NCBI GenBank assembly: GCA_031259605.1
Contig: JAIRLE010000186.1
Coordinates: forward strand, 1-30,103
Reading direction: 5' to 3'
DNA: 30,103 bases
Source: Zoogloeaceae bacterium
GTDB taxonomy: Bacteria; Pseudomonadota; Gammaproteobacteria; Burkholderiales; Rhodocyclaceae
In this document: piece by piece, positions 30,034-30,103 of the stretch
How the letters are laid out: the number at the start of each line of letters is the position of its first letter
Numbering within the stretch: the stretch's first letter is position 1
The notes under the pieces: generated by a model
The model's database searches: none
Told to the model about the DNA's origin: nothing
Seen by the model: the letters and a program-made list of their open reading frames with translations, nothing else
Program-made: the position numbers and the translations under genes

Positions 30034-30103
30034 ATGGCTGGATTGCCCACTCGCGTTCAATTGTCCGGGCGTGTTCATTGCCCGCCCGCAAACCGGACAG
30101 GGG
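30034..30103 (+). CDS. Start of an unidentified gene (cut by window edge)
   Basis: An ATG at 30034 has a strong AAGGAG 7 nt upstream, and CATAAT about 50 bp upstream could be a -10 element. Twenty-three codons are visible, beginning MAGLPTRVQLSGRVHCPPAN. This is too little to identify. Many betaproteobacteria have the ATP synthase genes (atpI first) after parB, but these residues do not look like a membrane-spanning AtpI start. Confidence 0.5.
   Translation, partial: MAGLPTRVQLSGRVHCPPANRTG

Overview
The window reads as a chromosomal segment of a GC-rich betaproteobacterium, most likely Rhodocyclales- or Nitrosomonadales-like. The clues are the run mnmG-rsmG-parA-parB, a thiS-thiG-trmB cluster, a Sua5-type threonylcarbamoyl-AMP synthase, an RdgC protein and a PdhR-like regulator. 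No rRNA, tRNA or CRISPR array was found. Assignments rest on reading motifs by eye, without database searches.

Layout. Positions 1-2740 are an accessory patch: the N-terminal two thirds of an IS5-family transposase running off the left edge, a lipoprotein resembling Tli4 type VI immunity proteins, and the 3' remnant of a second IS5-family transposase that appears to supply the stop codon of ppsA. Positions 2726-6070 hold a leftward pdhR-like regulator plus ppsA unit, with two PdhR-box-like operators upstream. Positions 6248-8205 carry an orphan ParA-family ATPase, a strong terminator and metY. Positions 8405-9486 carry a leftward XRE/cupin regulator overlapping a GNAT acetyltransferase. Positions 9560-10170 are a graveyard of interspersed repeats and a wrecked IS110-family transposase. 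tyrB and a chemoreceptor follow, both leftward.

Positions 13758-16527 are a tight leftward unit (Sua5-type tsaC, a DOMON-like protein, NamZ-like muramidase) with ATGA overlaps. Two parS-like sites lie inside its coding sequences. Rightward from 16656 come a bacteriohemerythrin, a hybrid histidine kinase and an RluF/RsuA-type pseudouridine synthase. These meet the leftward rdgC. Positions 21674-24828 are a leftward thiS-thiG-(secreted unknown)-trmB cluster. From 24950 rightward come mnmG, rsmG, parA and parB, then about 560 bp of repeats and hairpins, and the first codons of an unidentified gene at the right edge.

Themes. ParA, ParB and the two parS-like sites make a plausible origin-proximal segregation module. 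At least three interspersed repeat families occur in the intergenic spaces, and one of them runs right up to the parA start codon. The pdhR-like gene, its two operator candidates and ppsA suggest pyruvate-responsive control of gluconeogenic PEP synthesis.
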